A DNA stretch of 41,796 nt from Muribaculaceae bacterium (GCA_029062005.1 JAIDQZ010000037.1:1-41796), one strand, 5' to 3'; positions 17,486-26,852 are shown, counted from the stretch's first letter. Numbers and translations: made by a program. Notes: a model not told the origin generated them from the letters alone.

Positions 17486-17534
17486 ATCTCTAAAAAGTTT
17501 TCCAAAATAATTTTTGCGAAAACTTTTTAGAGAT
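17486..17534. repeat. 17-bp perfect inverted repeat abutting the nrdD promoter
   Basis: The arm at 17486-17502 is exactly complementary to 17518-17534 around a 15-nt loop. The right arm ends 4 bp before the -33 TTTG of nrdD. It is AT-rich and lacks a long T run on either side, so it is a poor terminator for GH43 and better placed as an operator or cruciform element for nrdD. Confidence 0.75.
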
Positions 17535-17538
17535 TATT

Positions 17539-17569
17539 TTTGTAAATAAAAGTTTTTTGCGTAACTTTG
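17539..17569 (+). promoter_or_regulatory. nrdD promoter
   Basis: TTTG (17539-17542), a 19-nt spacer and TAACTTTG (17562-17569) match the Bacteroidota consensus. The predicted start near 17576 lies downstream of the alternative TTG start at 17557, which rules that start out and supports the ATG at 17614. Confidence 0.8.
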
Positions 17570-17613
17570 CATTCCGAAAAAATCAACCAGAAAATCCAAT
17601 CAAAAACACTCCG

Positions 17614-19818
17614 ATGATACAGACTATACAAAAGCGTGACGGCCGCATAGTAGGATATAATGAAGAAAAGATCAAAGCTGCAATCCGTAAGGCTATGCTC
17701 GCCACAAAAAACGGTGAGGATGAATCGCTCATACAGAGGATCACTGACCGTATCGGTATGACAGGGAAGGAACGCATGACTGTGGAAGACATCCAGGATC
17801 GGGTTGAGATCGAACTTATGAAATCGGCCCGCAAGGATGTGGCAAAAAAATATATTGCATACCGCGATCAGAGGTCTATAGCACGTCGTGCCAAGACACG
17901 GGATATTTTTCTGGAGATCATCGAAACCAAAAGCAATGATGTGACAAGGGAGAATGCAAACATGAATGCAGATACTCCCGCAGGCATGATGATGAAGTTT
18001 GCCTCTGAGACCACAAAACCGTTCGTTGACGACTACCTTCTCGACAATGAAGTGAAACAGGCGGTAAAGAACAACTACCTTCATATCCATGACAAGGACT
18101 ACTATCCGACCAAGAGTCTAACATGCGTCCAGCATCCACTCGACCATTTGCTTGACAACGGGTTCGTCGCCGGTCATGCTGAAAGTCGTGCACCAAAGCG
18201 TATAGAGACTGCCGGAGTTATAGCTTGCATATCACTTGAGACTGCTCAGAATGAAATGCACGGAGGACAGGCTATTCCTGCCTTTGATTTCTATCTCGCA
18301 CCATTTGTCCGCACCACATTCAAGGAAGAGCTACGGGTACTGGAATCGCTAACCGGCAAAGACCTGTCTAAATATTATGATATGCAGGTTGAGGATTATG
18401 TAAAGAAAGATCTTGAGGGTCTCGACGGAGAAGCACGTCTTATACAGCATGCCGTAAACAGGACCGTAGGACGCGTGCACCAAGCCATGGAGGCGTTTAT
18501 CCACAATATGAACACCATCCACTCCCGCGGAGGCAATCAGGTAGTGTTCAGCTCCATAAATTATGGAACTGACACATCTGCTGAAGGTCGATGTGTGATA
18601 AGGGAGATTCTAAACTGTACTTATGAGGGTGTCGGCAATGGTGCCACAGCAATATTTCCTATCCAAATATGGAAAAAGAAACGAGGAGTCAGCTATCTTC
18701 CTGAAGATCCCAACTATGATCTTTACCGCCTTGCGTGCAAGGTGGCGGCTAAACGCTTCTTCCCCAATTTTCTGAATCTTGACGCCACTTTCAATCAGCA
18801 TGAACTTTGGAGGGCCGATGATCCCCGACGCTTCGAGTATGAGGTAGCCACAATGGGTTGCCGTACGCGGGTATTCGAAAACAGATATGGAAAAAAAACG
18901 TCGGTGGGCAGGGGAAATCTCTCATTTTCCACTGTCAATATAGTCCGCATCGCTATAGAATGTATGGGAATAAAGGATGAAAACGAAAGAATTGAGCGTT
19001 TTTTCGAACGACTTGATGACATTCTTGAAATTACTGCAAAGCAGCTCGACGATAGATATCAATTCCAAAAAACTGCGCTTGCAAAACAATTTCCACTCGT
19101 CATGAGCACTCTATGGACAGGTGCGGAAAAACTGGGACCCACAGATACTATTGAAAACGTCATAAACCAGGGAACCCTTGGCATCGGCTTTATCGGACTC
19201 GCCGAATGCCTTATCGCACTTACAGGAAAGCATCACGGTGAAAGCGAAGAAGCACAGAAACTCGGCCTGAGAATAGTAGGACATATGCGATCGAAAGTCA
19301 ACGAATTCTGCGAGCGATATGGGCACAACTATTCAGTGCTCGCTACTCCTGCGGAAGGACTCAGCGGTCGGTTCACTAAAAGAGACAGAACGTCTTTTGG
19401 TGTTATCAAGGGTATTACAGATAAGGACTATTATACTAATTCAAATCATGTGCCGGTGTACTACCACTGCTCCCCGCGCCACAAAGCAAAGATAGAGGCT
19501 CCATATCATGAGCTGACGCGTGGCGGACACATTTTCTACGTTGAAATCGACGGTGACGCCACACATAATGAAGAGTGCATCATGCAAATCGTAGATATGC
19601 TCGATAAATACAACATGGGCTATGGATCCGTCAACCATAACCGTAACCATTGCCCCAAATGCGGCTACGAAAATGCTGATATGGAAATGAAAGAATGTCC
19701 TAAATGCGGCTCTAAATTCGAAACCATCCAGCGCATCACAGGCTACCTTGTCGGCACCACCGACCGCTGGAACTCCGGCAAACTAGCAGAGCTTAAAGAC
19801 CGTGTAGTCCACAAGTAA
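17614..19818 (+). CDS. nrdD: Anaerobic ribonucleoside-triphosphate reductase
   Basis: Class III ribonucleotide reductase catalytic subunit; reduces NTPs to dNTPs without oxygen, using a glycyl radical installed by NrdG (family knowledge). From the ATG at 17614 it has 734 residues. The N-terminal ATP-cone (residues 1-90, with KRDGRIVGYNEEKI) provides allosteric control. The C-terminus carries the four-Cys zinc site (about 680, 683, 695, 698) and the radical motif RITGYLVG with the radical Gly near 710. The upstream open frame to 17557 overlaps its own promoter and is not translated. It has a strong promoter and the 17-bp inverted repeat beside it. nrdG follows after 55 bp. Confidence 0.97.
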   Translation: MIQTIQKRDGRIVGYNEEKIKAAIRKAMLATKNGEDESLIQRITDRIGMTGKERMTVEDIQDRVEIELMKSARKDVAKKYIAYRDQRSIARRAKTRDIFLEIIETKSNDVTRENANMNADTPAGMMMKFASETTKPFVDDYLLDNEVKQAVKNNYLHIHDKDYYPTKSLTCVQHPLDHLLDNGFVAGHAESRAPKRIETAGVIACISLETAQNEMHGGQAIPAFDFYLAPFVRTTFKEELRVLESLTGKDLSKYYDMQVEDYVKKDLEGLDGEARLIQHAVNRTVGRVHQAMEAFIHNMNTIHSRGGNQVVFSSINYGTDTSAEGRCVIREILNCTYEGVGNGATAIFPIQIWKKKRGVSYLPEDPNYDLYRLACKVAAKRFFPNFLNLDATFNQHELWRADDPRRFEYEVATMGCRTRVFENRYGKKTSVGRGNLSFSTVNIVRIAIECMGIKDENERIERFFERLDDILEITAKQLDDRYQFQKTALAKQFPLVMSTLWTGAEKLGPTDTIENVINQGTLGIGFIGLAECLIALTGKHHGESEEAQKLGLRIVGHMRSKVNEFCERYGHNYSVLATPAEGLSGRFTKRDRTSFGVIKGITDKDYYTNSNHVPVYYHCSPRHKAKIEAPYHELTRGGHIFYVEIDGDATHNEECIMQIVDMLDKYNMGYGSVNHNRNHCPKCGYENADMEMKECPKCGSKFETIQRITGYLVGTTDRWNSGKLAELKDRVVHK

Positions 19819-19873
19819 TATTGTGCAATGTCGGGACTTGCGGCTTGAGCATTCTCCCGTAGAGTCAAGCCAT

Positions 19874-20338
19874 ATGACACATAGATATAAAATTTTAGAT
19901 ATAATTAAAGGCACGACAGTTGACGGTCCGGGATTCCGGACCGCCATCTATTTTGCAGGTTGCCGCCACGCATGCCCAGGCTGCCATAACCCCCAGTCAT
20001 GGGATTTCAACGCCGGTAAAGACATGTCACTTGAAGAACTGATGGAAGTTATTGAGGAAGAAGACTTTGATGTTACCCTCAGTGGCGGCGACCCTCTATA
20101 TCATCCCGAAGAAATAGCTGCGCTTGCCAAAGCCATCTTTGAATCCGGCTATAAAGTCTGGCTATATACCGGCTTCACGATTGAAGAAATCCAAGCATCT
20201 GAAAGGCTGTCCCTCCCGCTTCCATTTCTCGACGCAATAGTGGAAGGACCCTACATAGCGGCGCTACGTGATCCTGACCTACCTTTCCGGGGAAGTTCCA
20301 ACCAACGCATCATCCGCAACCCGCATACTCTATTATAA
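19874..20338 (+). CDS. nrdG: Anaerobic ribonucleotide reductase-activating protein
   Basis: Radical SAM activase that generates the glycyl radical on NrdD. Using the ATG at 19874 it has 154 residues. The [4Fe-4S]-binding cysteines are Cys30, Cys34 and Cys37 (GCRHACPGC), and SGGDPLYHP near residue 73 is the typical SAM-contact strand. A GTG at 19823 in frame would add 17 polar residues with no resemblance to the family, so I prefer the ATG. It has no promoter of its own in the 55-bp gap and probably depends on the nrdD promoter. The 132-bp gap before ftsY contains no clear terminator. Confidence 0.95.
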   Translation: MTHRYKILDIIKGTTVDGPGFRTAIYFAGCRHACPGCHNPQSWDFNAGKDMSLEELMEVIEEEDFDVTLSGGDPLYHPEEIAALAKAIFESGYKVWLYTGFTIEEIQASERLSLPLPFLDAIVEGPYIAALRDPDLPFRGSSNQRIIRNPHTLL

Positions 20339-20418
20339 GCTCCATTTCCATTCTCCCAAAAATAAACTCTGAAGCCTGACACGATCAGACTCATAACCCA
20401 CACATATTTGGTGGGAAA

Positions 20419-20450
20419 TTTGTGCATCTCAAGAAAAAACACTAATTTTG
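20419..20450 (+). promoter_or_regulatory. ftsY promoter
   Basis: TTTG (20419-20422), a 20-nt spacer and TAATTTTG (20443-20450) match the consensus exactly. The predicted start near 20457 gives a short leader of about 14 nt before the ATG at 20471, and excludes the upstream GTG at 20408. Confidence 0.8.
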
Positions 20451-20470
20451 CAGTATCAAAACCGAAACAT

Positions 20471-21439
20471 ATGGGATTTTTCAAAAAACTTTTTTCGAGA
20501 GAGAAAAAGGAACAACTCGATTCCGGACTCGAAAAGACTAAAAAAGGAGTATGGGACAAAATTACACGTGCGGTTGCCGGAAAATCCAAGGTAGACGATG
20601 AAGTCCTCGACAATCTTGAGGAAGTATTTATCACATCCGACATAGGCGTTGACACCTCCCTCAAAATAATAGAAAGACTCGAAGAGCGTGTGGCTCGTGA
20701 TAAATATGTAAATTCATCCGAGCTTAACGAAATACTCTGTGAAGAGATTTCCCTGATGCTTTCCCGCCCGGACAAGGAGCCGGAACTCGGCGACTTTGAA
20801 ATTCCGGATGACAAGAAACCATATGTCATTATGGTGGTAGGTGTCAACGGCGTAGGCAAGACTACCACTATAGGAAAACTCGCACATCAGTATAAGGCAG
20901 CCGGCAACAAGGTAATTCTGGGAGCAGCAGATACATTCCGGGCTGCAGCAATTGAGCAGCTTGACATATGGGGTCAACGCGCCGGTGTTCCCGTCGTAAA
21001 GCAGAAGATGGGCAGCGATCCAGCCGCCGTGGCTTTCGACACATTGAGCAGTGCGAAGGCACAAGGAGCCGATGTCGTGATCATTGATACTGCAGGACGC
21101 CTTCATAATAAGGTTGGTCTCATGAATGAACTTTCAAAAGTGAAGAAAGTGATGCAGAAGGTCGTGCCCGATGCGCCCCAGGAAATATTGCTTGTGCTTG
21201 ACGGCAGTACCGGACAAAATGCCTACGAACAGGCAAAGCAATTTGTCGCAGCCACTGAAGTCAATGCACTTGCAGTCACAAAACTTGACGGAACTGCCAA
21301 AGGCGGAGTAGTGATAGGCATCAGCGACCAGTTTAATATTCCTGTAAAATACATAGGTATAGGAGAAAAAATGGAGGATCTTCAGATTTTTCATAGCGAC
21401 GAATTCGTGAAGTCACTTTTCGGTAACGCCACGAAGTAA
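20471..21439 (+). CDS. ftsY: Signal recognition particle receptor FtsY
   Basis: SRP-receptor GTPase that docks SRP-ribosome complexes at the inner membrane. From the ATG at 20471 it has 322 residues, a short FtsY without the long acidic A domain of enterobacteria; a basic amphipathic start (GFFKKLFSREKK) takes that role. The N domain is followed by the G domain with P-loop GVNGVGKTTT near residue 125, DTAGRLH near 206 and TKLDGTAKGG near 271. It has its own promoter, and rimO follows after 18 bp. The ftsY-rimO pairing is familiar in Bacteroidales. Confidence 0.97.
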   Translation: MGFFKKLFSREKKEQLDSGLEKTKKGVWDKITRAVAGKSKVDDEVLDNLEEVFITSDIGVDTSLKIIERLEERVARDKYVNSSELNEILCEEISLMLSRPDKEPELGDFEIPDDKKPYVIMVVGVNGVGKTTTIGKLAHQYKAAGNKVILGAADTFRAAAIEQLDIWGQRAGVPVVKQKMGSDPAAVAFDTLSSAKAQGADVVIIDTAGRLHNKVGLMNELSKVKKVMQKVVPDAPQEILLVLDGSTGQNAYEQAKQFVAATEVNALAVTKLDGTAKGGVVIGISDQFNIPVKYIGIGEKMEDLQIFHSDEFVKSLFGNATK

Positions 21440-21457
21440 TCTCCTTATAAATGCACT

Positions 21458-22762
21458 ATGAAAAAAGGACTTATTGATGTCATTTCTCTCGGTTGCAGCA
21501 AGAATCTCATAGATAGCGAACGTCTTCTCAGGAGACTATCTGCAAAAGGATATGAAGTAAGGCACGATGCCGAGGATCCTAACGGAGAATGGGTTGTGGT
21601 TAACACTTGCGGATTTATACAGGATGCAAAAGAGGAATCAATCGACCTTATCCTGCAGCTTGGCAACCGAAAGAAACACCGGAAGATAGGAAAACTCGTT
21701 GTGATGGGTTGCCTGTCACAACGATATATGGACGATCTTAAGAAAGAGATCCCTGAGGTGGATGTCTGGTATGGCAAATACGATTGGAAAGATTTAATTG
21801 ATAATCTACCGGATAAGACCGACGAAATTTATCATCGTCCAAAGGATTGGGAACGTTCCCTTACCACTCCGCCACACAGTACCTACCTGAAGATTTCTGA
21901 AGGGTGCAACCGCTTCTGCTCATTCTGTGCCATACCTCTTATAACCGGACGACATACGTCGCGACCCATTGAGGAAATTCTTGAAGAGGCGCATGAACTC
22001 GTAGGTAAAGGTGTGAAAGAATTCAATATCATAGCACAGGATCTCAGCAGCTACGGTACCGACTTATATGATCGCCAAGCACTCCCTGAGCTGATAGACC
22101 GTATGGCTCAGATCGAAGGCGTAGATTGGATAAGACTCCATTACGCCTATCCTTCTGATTTTCCCATGGAACTCCTTGACGTGATGGCTCGTCGTGACAA
22201 CGTTTGCAAATATATCGACATTGCCCTGCAACATGTTTCCGACAAGGTCCTTGACAACATGCACCGCCATATTGATGGAGCTTCCACCCGAAAGCTGCTT
22301 GCTGAAATGCGAAAGAGAGTGCCCGGTCTCAAAATCCGTACCACTCTTATGGTAGGATATCCGGGAGAGGGTGAAAAAGAGTTTGATGAGCTTATTGATT
22401 TTGTAAAGGAACAGCGATTCGAACGTATGGGAGCATTTGCCTACAGCGAGGAAGACGACACATGGGCAGCCAAAAATCTTGACGACAATATTCCGGAAGA
22501 TGTGAAACGGCAACGCCTAAACCGTCTTATGGAGATACAGCAGGAAATAGCTTACGGTCGTAATATAGATATGATCGGAAAGACTATAAAGGTCTTGATT
22601 GACAGAATAGAAGGCAATACCAGGATCGGAAGGACTCAGTGGGACTCTCCGGAAGTTGATCCGGAAATTTATGTCAATGGTTCCGAAGCTGACCCCGGAG
22701 ATTTCATCAATGTAAAAATTACAAAGGCAGAGCCTTTCGAATTATTCGGTGAACTGGTTTAA
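21458..22762 (+). CDS. rimO: Ribosomal protein S12 methylthiotransferase RimO
   Basis: Radical SAM enzyme that methylthiolates the conserved Asp of ribosomal protein S12 (family knowledge). The 434-residue protein has the three MTTase-domain cysteines (Cys13 in SLGCSKN, one near 49 in VNTCGF, one near 84 in GCLSQRY), the radical SAM CxxxCxxC (CNRFCSFC, near 149-156), and a C-terminal TRAM domain ending in ITKAEPFELFGEL. SLGCSKNLIDSE and the TRAM ending favour RimO over MiaB. It is probably co-transcribed with ftsY and overlaps the start of menF by 14 bp. Confidence 0.96.
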   Translation: MKKGLIDVISLGCSKNLIDSERLLRRLSAKGYEVRHDAEDPNGEWVVVNTCGFIQDAKEESIDLILQLGNRKKHRKIGKLVVMGCLSQRYMDDLKKEIPEVDVWYGKYDWKDLIDNLPDKTDEIYHRPKDWERSLTTPPHSTYLKISEGCNRFCSFCAIPLITGRHTSRPIEEILEEAHELVGKGVKEFNIIAQDLSSYGTDLYDRQALPELIDRMAQIEGVDWIRLHYAYPSDFPMELLDVMARRDNVCKYIDIALQHVSDKVLDNMHRHIDGASTRKLLAEMRKRVPGLKIRTTLMVGYPGEGEKEFDELIDFVKEQRFERMGAFAYSEEDDTWAAKNLDDNIPEDVKRQRLNRLMEIQQEIAYGRNIDMIGKTIKVLIDRIEGNTRIGRTQWDSPEVDPEIYVNGSEADPGDFINVKITKAEPFELFGELV

Positions 22763-23723
22763 ATATAGACTACCCGGAGCTCATGATTTCATCATCGGAG
22801 CATCTCGAACCCTAATTAATGGTTTCGGGAAAGGCTTCGTCGTTGCTCCCTTTTATAATCCGGCGGAAGGAATGATGACCATTCCCCTCGATTTCTTGCC
22901 GGATGATAGGATAATGGAACCTGTCGCATCTGTTTTGCCTGAGTCCACCACAAAAGAGAGTCATGCCATAGAGATAGACTCGATTATAAAGTCATTGAAT
23001 GGGGAAAGAGGTAAAACAGTGGCAGCAAGAGCATTATGTTTTGATTATAAAATAGACATCAACGCTACCTTCCACTCCCTTTGCAATGCTTATCCCTATG
23101 CATTCGTCTTCGCCTTCTCCACTGAAGCGACCGGAACATGGATAGGAGCCTCACCTGAACTATTGCTCAAAATAGAGGATCCATGTGTATCTACGATGTC
23201 ACTTGCCGGAACAAGACCTTCAGATCAAACCGGCGAATGGGATGAAAAAAACATCGATGAGCAAAAAATGGTGACTGAATTCATCTGTAAAAATCTCGAA
23301 AAGAAATGCACAGATGTAACGACGGAGAATACCTACACAAGAAATGCAGGCGCAATATGCCATATTTGCACACCTATATCTGCCAAGCTGTCTTCAGGAG
23401 ATGAATGCTCAATTATGGATATCCTCACCCTCCTCTCGCCTACTCCTGCTGTCTGTGGAAGTGATAGAGACACGTCATTGAAACTGATAAAGGAATATGA
23501 GGGCTTCGACAGGCATCTGTATGGTGGATTCTGTGGTCCTAATGATATTAATGGTGTCAAATCCTTCTATGTCATTTTACGTACGGCAAAATGCAACCCG
23601 GCAAAAACCTGCGTTTTCGCCGGGGGCGGTATCACTCCGCTATCTGACCATGAACAGGAATGGAATGAAACTGAATCAAAATTAAAAACTATAATAAAAC
23701 ATTTAAAATCAAAAGAGAAATGA
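22749..23723 (+). CDS. menF: Isochorismate synthase (chorismate-binding family)
   Basis: Converts chorismate to isochorismate for menaquinone synthesis. The 324-residue protein shows the chorismate-utilising motifs: ASPELLLK near 138-145, SLAGTRPSD near 155-163, the PTPAVCG segment near 236-242, GGFCGP near 259-264 and AGGGITP near 298-304. The PTPAVCG and GFCGP forms are typical of isochorismate rather than anthranilate synthases. It is shorter than the enterobacterial enzyme because the N-terminal part is reduced. Start is a GTG inside rimO (14-bp overlap) and the stop overlaps the peptidase start (ATGA), so it is coupled on both sides. menD, usually adjacent in Bacteroidales, is not in this window. 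Confidence 0.88.
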   Translation: MNWFKYRLPGAHDFIIGASRTLINGFGKGFVVAPFYNPAEGMMTIPLDFLPDDRIMEPVASVLPESTTKESHAIEIDSIIKSLNGERGKTVAARALCFDYKIDINATFHSLCNAYPYAFVFAFSTEATGTWIGASPELLLKIEDPCVSTMSLAGTRPSDQTGEWDEKNIDEQKMVTEFICKNLEKKCTDVTTENTYTRNAGAICHICTPISAKLSSGDECSIMDILTLLSPTPAVCGSDRDTSLKLIKEYEGFDRHLYGGFCGPNDINGVKSFYVILRTAKCNPAKTCVFAGGGITPLSDHEQEWNETESKLKTIIKHLKSKEK

Positions 23724-25759
23724 AATTTAGAAATTTTCTTGCAATTTTCGTCTCTGCAGGATTCTGCTTCGGCACTCATGCCGAGCACCTGAAAAGTCTC
23801 GATCCGAAAGGAATCGATCCAAGCACTCCTGCTTCGGCAGACTTCTATAAACACGTAAACAAGGGATGGATGGATTCTCATCCTCTCACTCCAGAATATT
23901 CCCGATATGGAGCTTTCAATATACTGAACGATTCAAGCAACAATCGTGTACGTAGAATCGTGACCGGACTTGCAGCTACCAATCCTCAACCGGGAACCAA
24001 TGCATACAAAGTGGCAACCCTTTATGAACAGGGTATGGATTCCATACGCCGCAATAAGCTCGGTGCCGAGCCAGTCAAACCGGCTCTTTCAAAAATTGAA
24101 GGGACACAGCACGATGGCATGACCGACCTAATGCTCTGGATGCATAAGAACTACAGCAGTCCGCTTTTCAACGGAGGTCCGCAAGAAGATCTCGCTAATT
24201 CACAGGTCTATGCCATGTATCTCGGAAGCAATGGACTCGGACTTGGCGACCGCGATTATTACTTGCTGAATGACAAGAGAAACAAAGACGTGCGCGAGGC
24301 ATATCAGAAGCTCATAGAGAAGTACATGACTCTTGCCGGATACTCAAAAAAAGACGCAAAGAGAATCGTCAAAAGCGTAATGAAAATAGAGACAGCACTT
24401 GCCGACTCCGCCCTTACGCGTGAGGAAAGCAGAAATATTCCTGCACTCTACAATCCATTCAGCTATGAAGACGTAAAGGCAAAATGGAGCAATCTTCCTC
24501 TCGACAGATTCTTTATAGAGACGATGGACATCGAGGCTCCCGAGATAATAATCGTTACGGAACCGCGCTCTCTCAATGCTGCCAACAAGCTTGCGGCTGA
24601 ACTTACCGACCGTGAACTCAAGGACTACTATGCATGGCTTGTAGTCAATGATTATGCTTCTTTCCTAAGCGATGACTTCGCTGACGCCGGTTTTGAATTC
24701 AACAAGGTGATGAGTGGTGTCCAGCAGCAGCGCCCGCGGTGGAAGAAGGCTCTTGGCGTTACTGAAGGTTATCTCGGAGAGGCTATAGGCGAACTATATG
24801 TGGAGCAATACTTCCCTCAGAGCTCAAAAGACTATATGATCGGTCTGGTAGAGAATCTCCGAAATGCACTCGGCAAACATATCATACATCTCGAATGGAT
24901 GAGCGACGATACCAAAGTCGAGGCTCTCAAGAAACTCAATAAGTTTACTGTCAAGATCGGCTATCCCGACAAATGGAAAGATTATTCCGAACTTGAGATC
25001 GATCCTAACCTGAGCTATGCTGAAAACATCCACAATGCACGCATGTGGGCGCAGAAAGAGTATCTGAAGAAATGGGGTAAACCGGTAGACCGTACTGAAT
25101 GGGCTATGACACCTCAGACCATCAACGCATACTATAATCCCCTCAACAACGAAATTGTGTTCCCAGCCGGCATTCTTCAGGCTCCCTTCTTCGATCCGGA
25201 GGCAAGTGATGCTGAAAACTACGGAGGTATCGGCGTGGTCATAGGACATGAGATGACCCACGGATTTGATGACCAGGGCTGCAACTTCGATGCAAATGGA
25301 AACATGGTCAACTGGTGGCAGCCGGAAGATGCAGCTGCTTTCAGCCAGCTAACCCAGGGACTTGCCGATCAGTTCAGCGCAGTTGAGATTCTCCCCGGGC
25401 TCTTTGCCAACGGGCAGTACACACTTGGCGAGAATATTGCAGACCAGGGTGGTCTGCGCATAGCCATGACCGCATTCCTTGACAGCCAGAAAAAGAAAGG
25501 TGTAGATGTCGAAAGCGAGGCTGCACTCATTGAAGGGCTGACTCCCGAGCAGGTGTTCTATATGAACTACGCTAACCTCTGGGCACAGAACATCCGCGAG
25601 GCAGAGATCCGCAATCTGACAAGCGGCGACGTGCACTCCCTTGGAGAAAACCGTGTAAACGTGACCCTGAAGAATATAGAACCTTTCTTTAATGCATTCG
25701 GCATAAAGGAAGGCGACAAGATGTTCCGACCTGTCTCCGAGCGCGTTATAATCTGGTAA
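23720..25759 (+). CDS. pepO: M13 family (neprilysin-like) metalloendopeptidase, PepO-type
   Basis: Exported zinc endopeptidase of 679 aa with an N-terminal signal sequence (residues 1-21, cleavage near THA). The catalytic HEMTH motif is at 510-514, with the third zinc ligand Glu in GENIADQGG near 571 and a substrate-binding NAYYNP-type motif near 468-474. The C-terminus MFRPVSERVIIW is the conserved M13 end (usually ending in W). Bacteroidota members are periplasmic or surface peptide hydrolases; the natural substrate is unknown. It overlaps menF by 4 bp, an unusual coupling of a quinone gene to an exported peptidase. A strong terminator follows 24 bp after the stop. Confidence 0.95.
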   Translation: MKFRNFLAIFVSAGFCFGTHAEHLKSLDPKGIDPSTPASADFYKHVNKGWMDSHPLTPEYSRYGAFNILNDSSNNRVRRIVTGLAATNPQPGTNAYKVATLYEQGMDSIRRNKLGAEPVKPALSKIEGTQHDGMTDLMLWMHKNYSSPLFNGGPQEDLANSQVYAMYLGSNGLGLGDRDYYLLNDKRNKDVREAYQKLIEKYMTLAGYSKKDAKRIVKSVMKIETALADSALTREESRNIPALYNPFSYEDVKAKWSNLPLDRFFIETMDIEAPEIIIVTEPRSLNAANKLAAELTDRELKDYYAWLVVNDYASFLSDDFADAGFEFNKVMSGVQQQRPRWKKALGVTEGYLGEAIGELYVEQYFPQSSKDYMIGLVENLRNALGKHIIHLEWMSDDTKVEALKKLNKFTVKIGYPDKWKDYSELEIDPNLSYAENIHNARMWAQKEYLKKWGKPVDRTEWAMTPQTINAYYNPLNNEIVFPAGILQAPFFDPEASDAENYGGIGVVIGHEMTHGFDDQGCNFDANGNMVNWWQPEDAAAFSQLTQGLADQFSAVEILPGLFANGQYTLGENIADQGGLRIAMTAFLDSQKKKGVDVESEAALIEGLTPEQVFYMNYANLWAQNIREAEIRNLTSGDVHSLGENRVNVTLKNIEPFFNAFGIKEGDKMFRPVSERVIIW

Positions 25760-25783
25760 ATAAATAAAATTTGCAGATCATTC

Positions 25784-25815
25784 AGCGGGACACTATGTTG
25801 TCCCGCTTTTTTTTG
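25784..25815 (+). terminator. Intrinsic terminator after the rimO-menF-pepO run
   Basis: A 9-bp GC-rich stem (25784-25792 with 25799-25807) with a 6-nt loop is followed by a run of eight or more T. This is the clearest plus-strand terminator in the window and separates pepO from prs. Confidence 0.9.
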
Positions 25816-25823
25816 TATTTCAT

Positions 25824-25855
25824 GTTGCGATAATCGAAAATATTGATTAATTTTG
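25824..25855 (+). promoter_or_regulatory. prs promoter
   Basis: GTTG (25824-25827, three of four matches to TTTG), a 20-nt spacer and an exact TAATTTTG (25848-25855). The predicted start near 25862 gives a leader of about 43 nt. Confidence 0.65.
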
Positions 25856-25904
25856 CAGTGAAAAAAACGCGACGCTCCTCAAGGAGCAAAAAATATAAAG
25901 CTAT

Positions 25905-26852
25905 ATGAGCAATACTCTTCCACCCATCAAAGTATTTGCAGGAACCAGAAGCCACTATCTCGGCGAAGGAATCTGTAAGGATCTGGGCATTGAACTCGGC
26001 AAAATGAACATAGAGCATTTCGCCGATGGAGAATTTGAAGTGTGCTTCGATGAATCTATCCGAGGTGCCGAAGTATATCTCGTTCAGTCTACATTCCCTA
26101 ATTCCGACAATCTGATGGAGCTTTTGCTGATGATTGATGCAGCAAAGCGTGCTTCTGCAGCAAGCATCAACGCCGTAATTCCATATTTCGGATGGGCACG
26201 TCAGGACCGTAAGGACAAGCCAAGGGTTTCCATTGCAGCAAAACTCGTAGCTGACCTTCTCAGCGTGGCAGGTATCGACCGTCTGATCACGATGGATCTA
26301 CACGCCGATCAGATTCAGGGATTCTTCAATGTTCCTGTCGACCATCTTTACGCATCGTCTGTCTTCATTCCTTATATTGAAAGCCTTCATCTTGAGAATA
26401 TGGTTATAGCCTCTCCAGATGTGGGTGGCGCAAAAAGAGCTAACTCTTATGCGAAGTATTTCGATGTACCTCTTGTGCTTTGCCATAAGCAGCGTGCCAA
26501 AGCAAACGTTGTGGCAAAAATGCAGGTAATTGGAGATGTCAAAGGCAAGAATGTGGTACTTGTAGATGACATAGCCGACACAGCTGGAACAATAACCAAG
26601 GCAGCCGATCTGATGCTTGCTGAAGGTGCCAATTCAGTTCGTGCACTTATCACCCATCCGGTGATGAGTGATCCTGCTACAGAGCGTATTCTCTCAAGCG
26701 GTCTGACCGAGATAATCTTCACTGATTCCATTCCTTATGGTAAAGAAAATCCAAAAGCCACAATATTGACAGTCACAAAACTTTTCGCAGATACTATCCG
26801 CCGAATCCACAACAATCAGTCTATTTCAAGTCAATATCTATTTAAACCATAA
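25905..26852 (+). CDS. prs: Ribose-phosphate pyrophosphokinase
   Basis: Makes PRPP from ribose 5-phosphate and ATP for nucleotide, His and Trp synthesis; cytosolic hexamer in the family. The 315-residue protein is full length. The FGWARQDRKDKPR flexible-loop region is near residues 92-105, the divalent cation site DLHADQIQGFF near 128-138, and the PRPP loop VDDIADTAGTI near 220-230. It is a single-gene unit between a terminator upstream and a bidirectional terminator downstream. Confidence 0.97.
   Translation: MSNTLPPIKVFAGTRSHYLGEGICKDLGIELGKMNIEHFADGEFEVCFDESIRGAEVYLVQSTFPNSDNLMELLLMIDAAKRASAASINAVIPYFGWARQDRKDKPRVSIAAKLVADLLSVAGIDRLITMDLHADQIQGFFNVPVDHLYASSVFIPYIESLHLENMVIASPDVGGAKRANSYAKYFDVPLVLCHKQRAKANVVAKMQVIGDVKGKNVVLVDDIADTAGTITKAADLMLAEGANSVRALITHPVMSDPATERILSSGLTEIIFTDSIPYGKENPKATILTVTKLFADTIRRIHNNQSISSQYLFKP

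Noticed and set aside
17557..17613. Upstream TTG start for nrdD
   Set aside because: It overlaps the -7 promoter element and lies before the predicted transcription start; the family N-terminus begins at 17614.
20251..20868. 205-codon minus-strand frame over nrdG/ftsY
   Set aside because: Ser-rich shadow that crosses two well-supported genes and the ftsY promoter.
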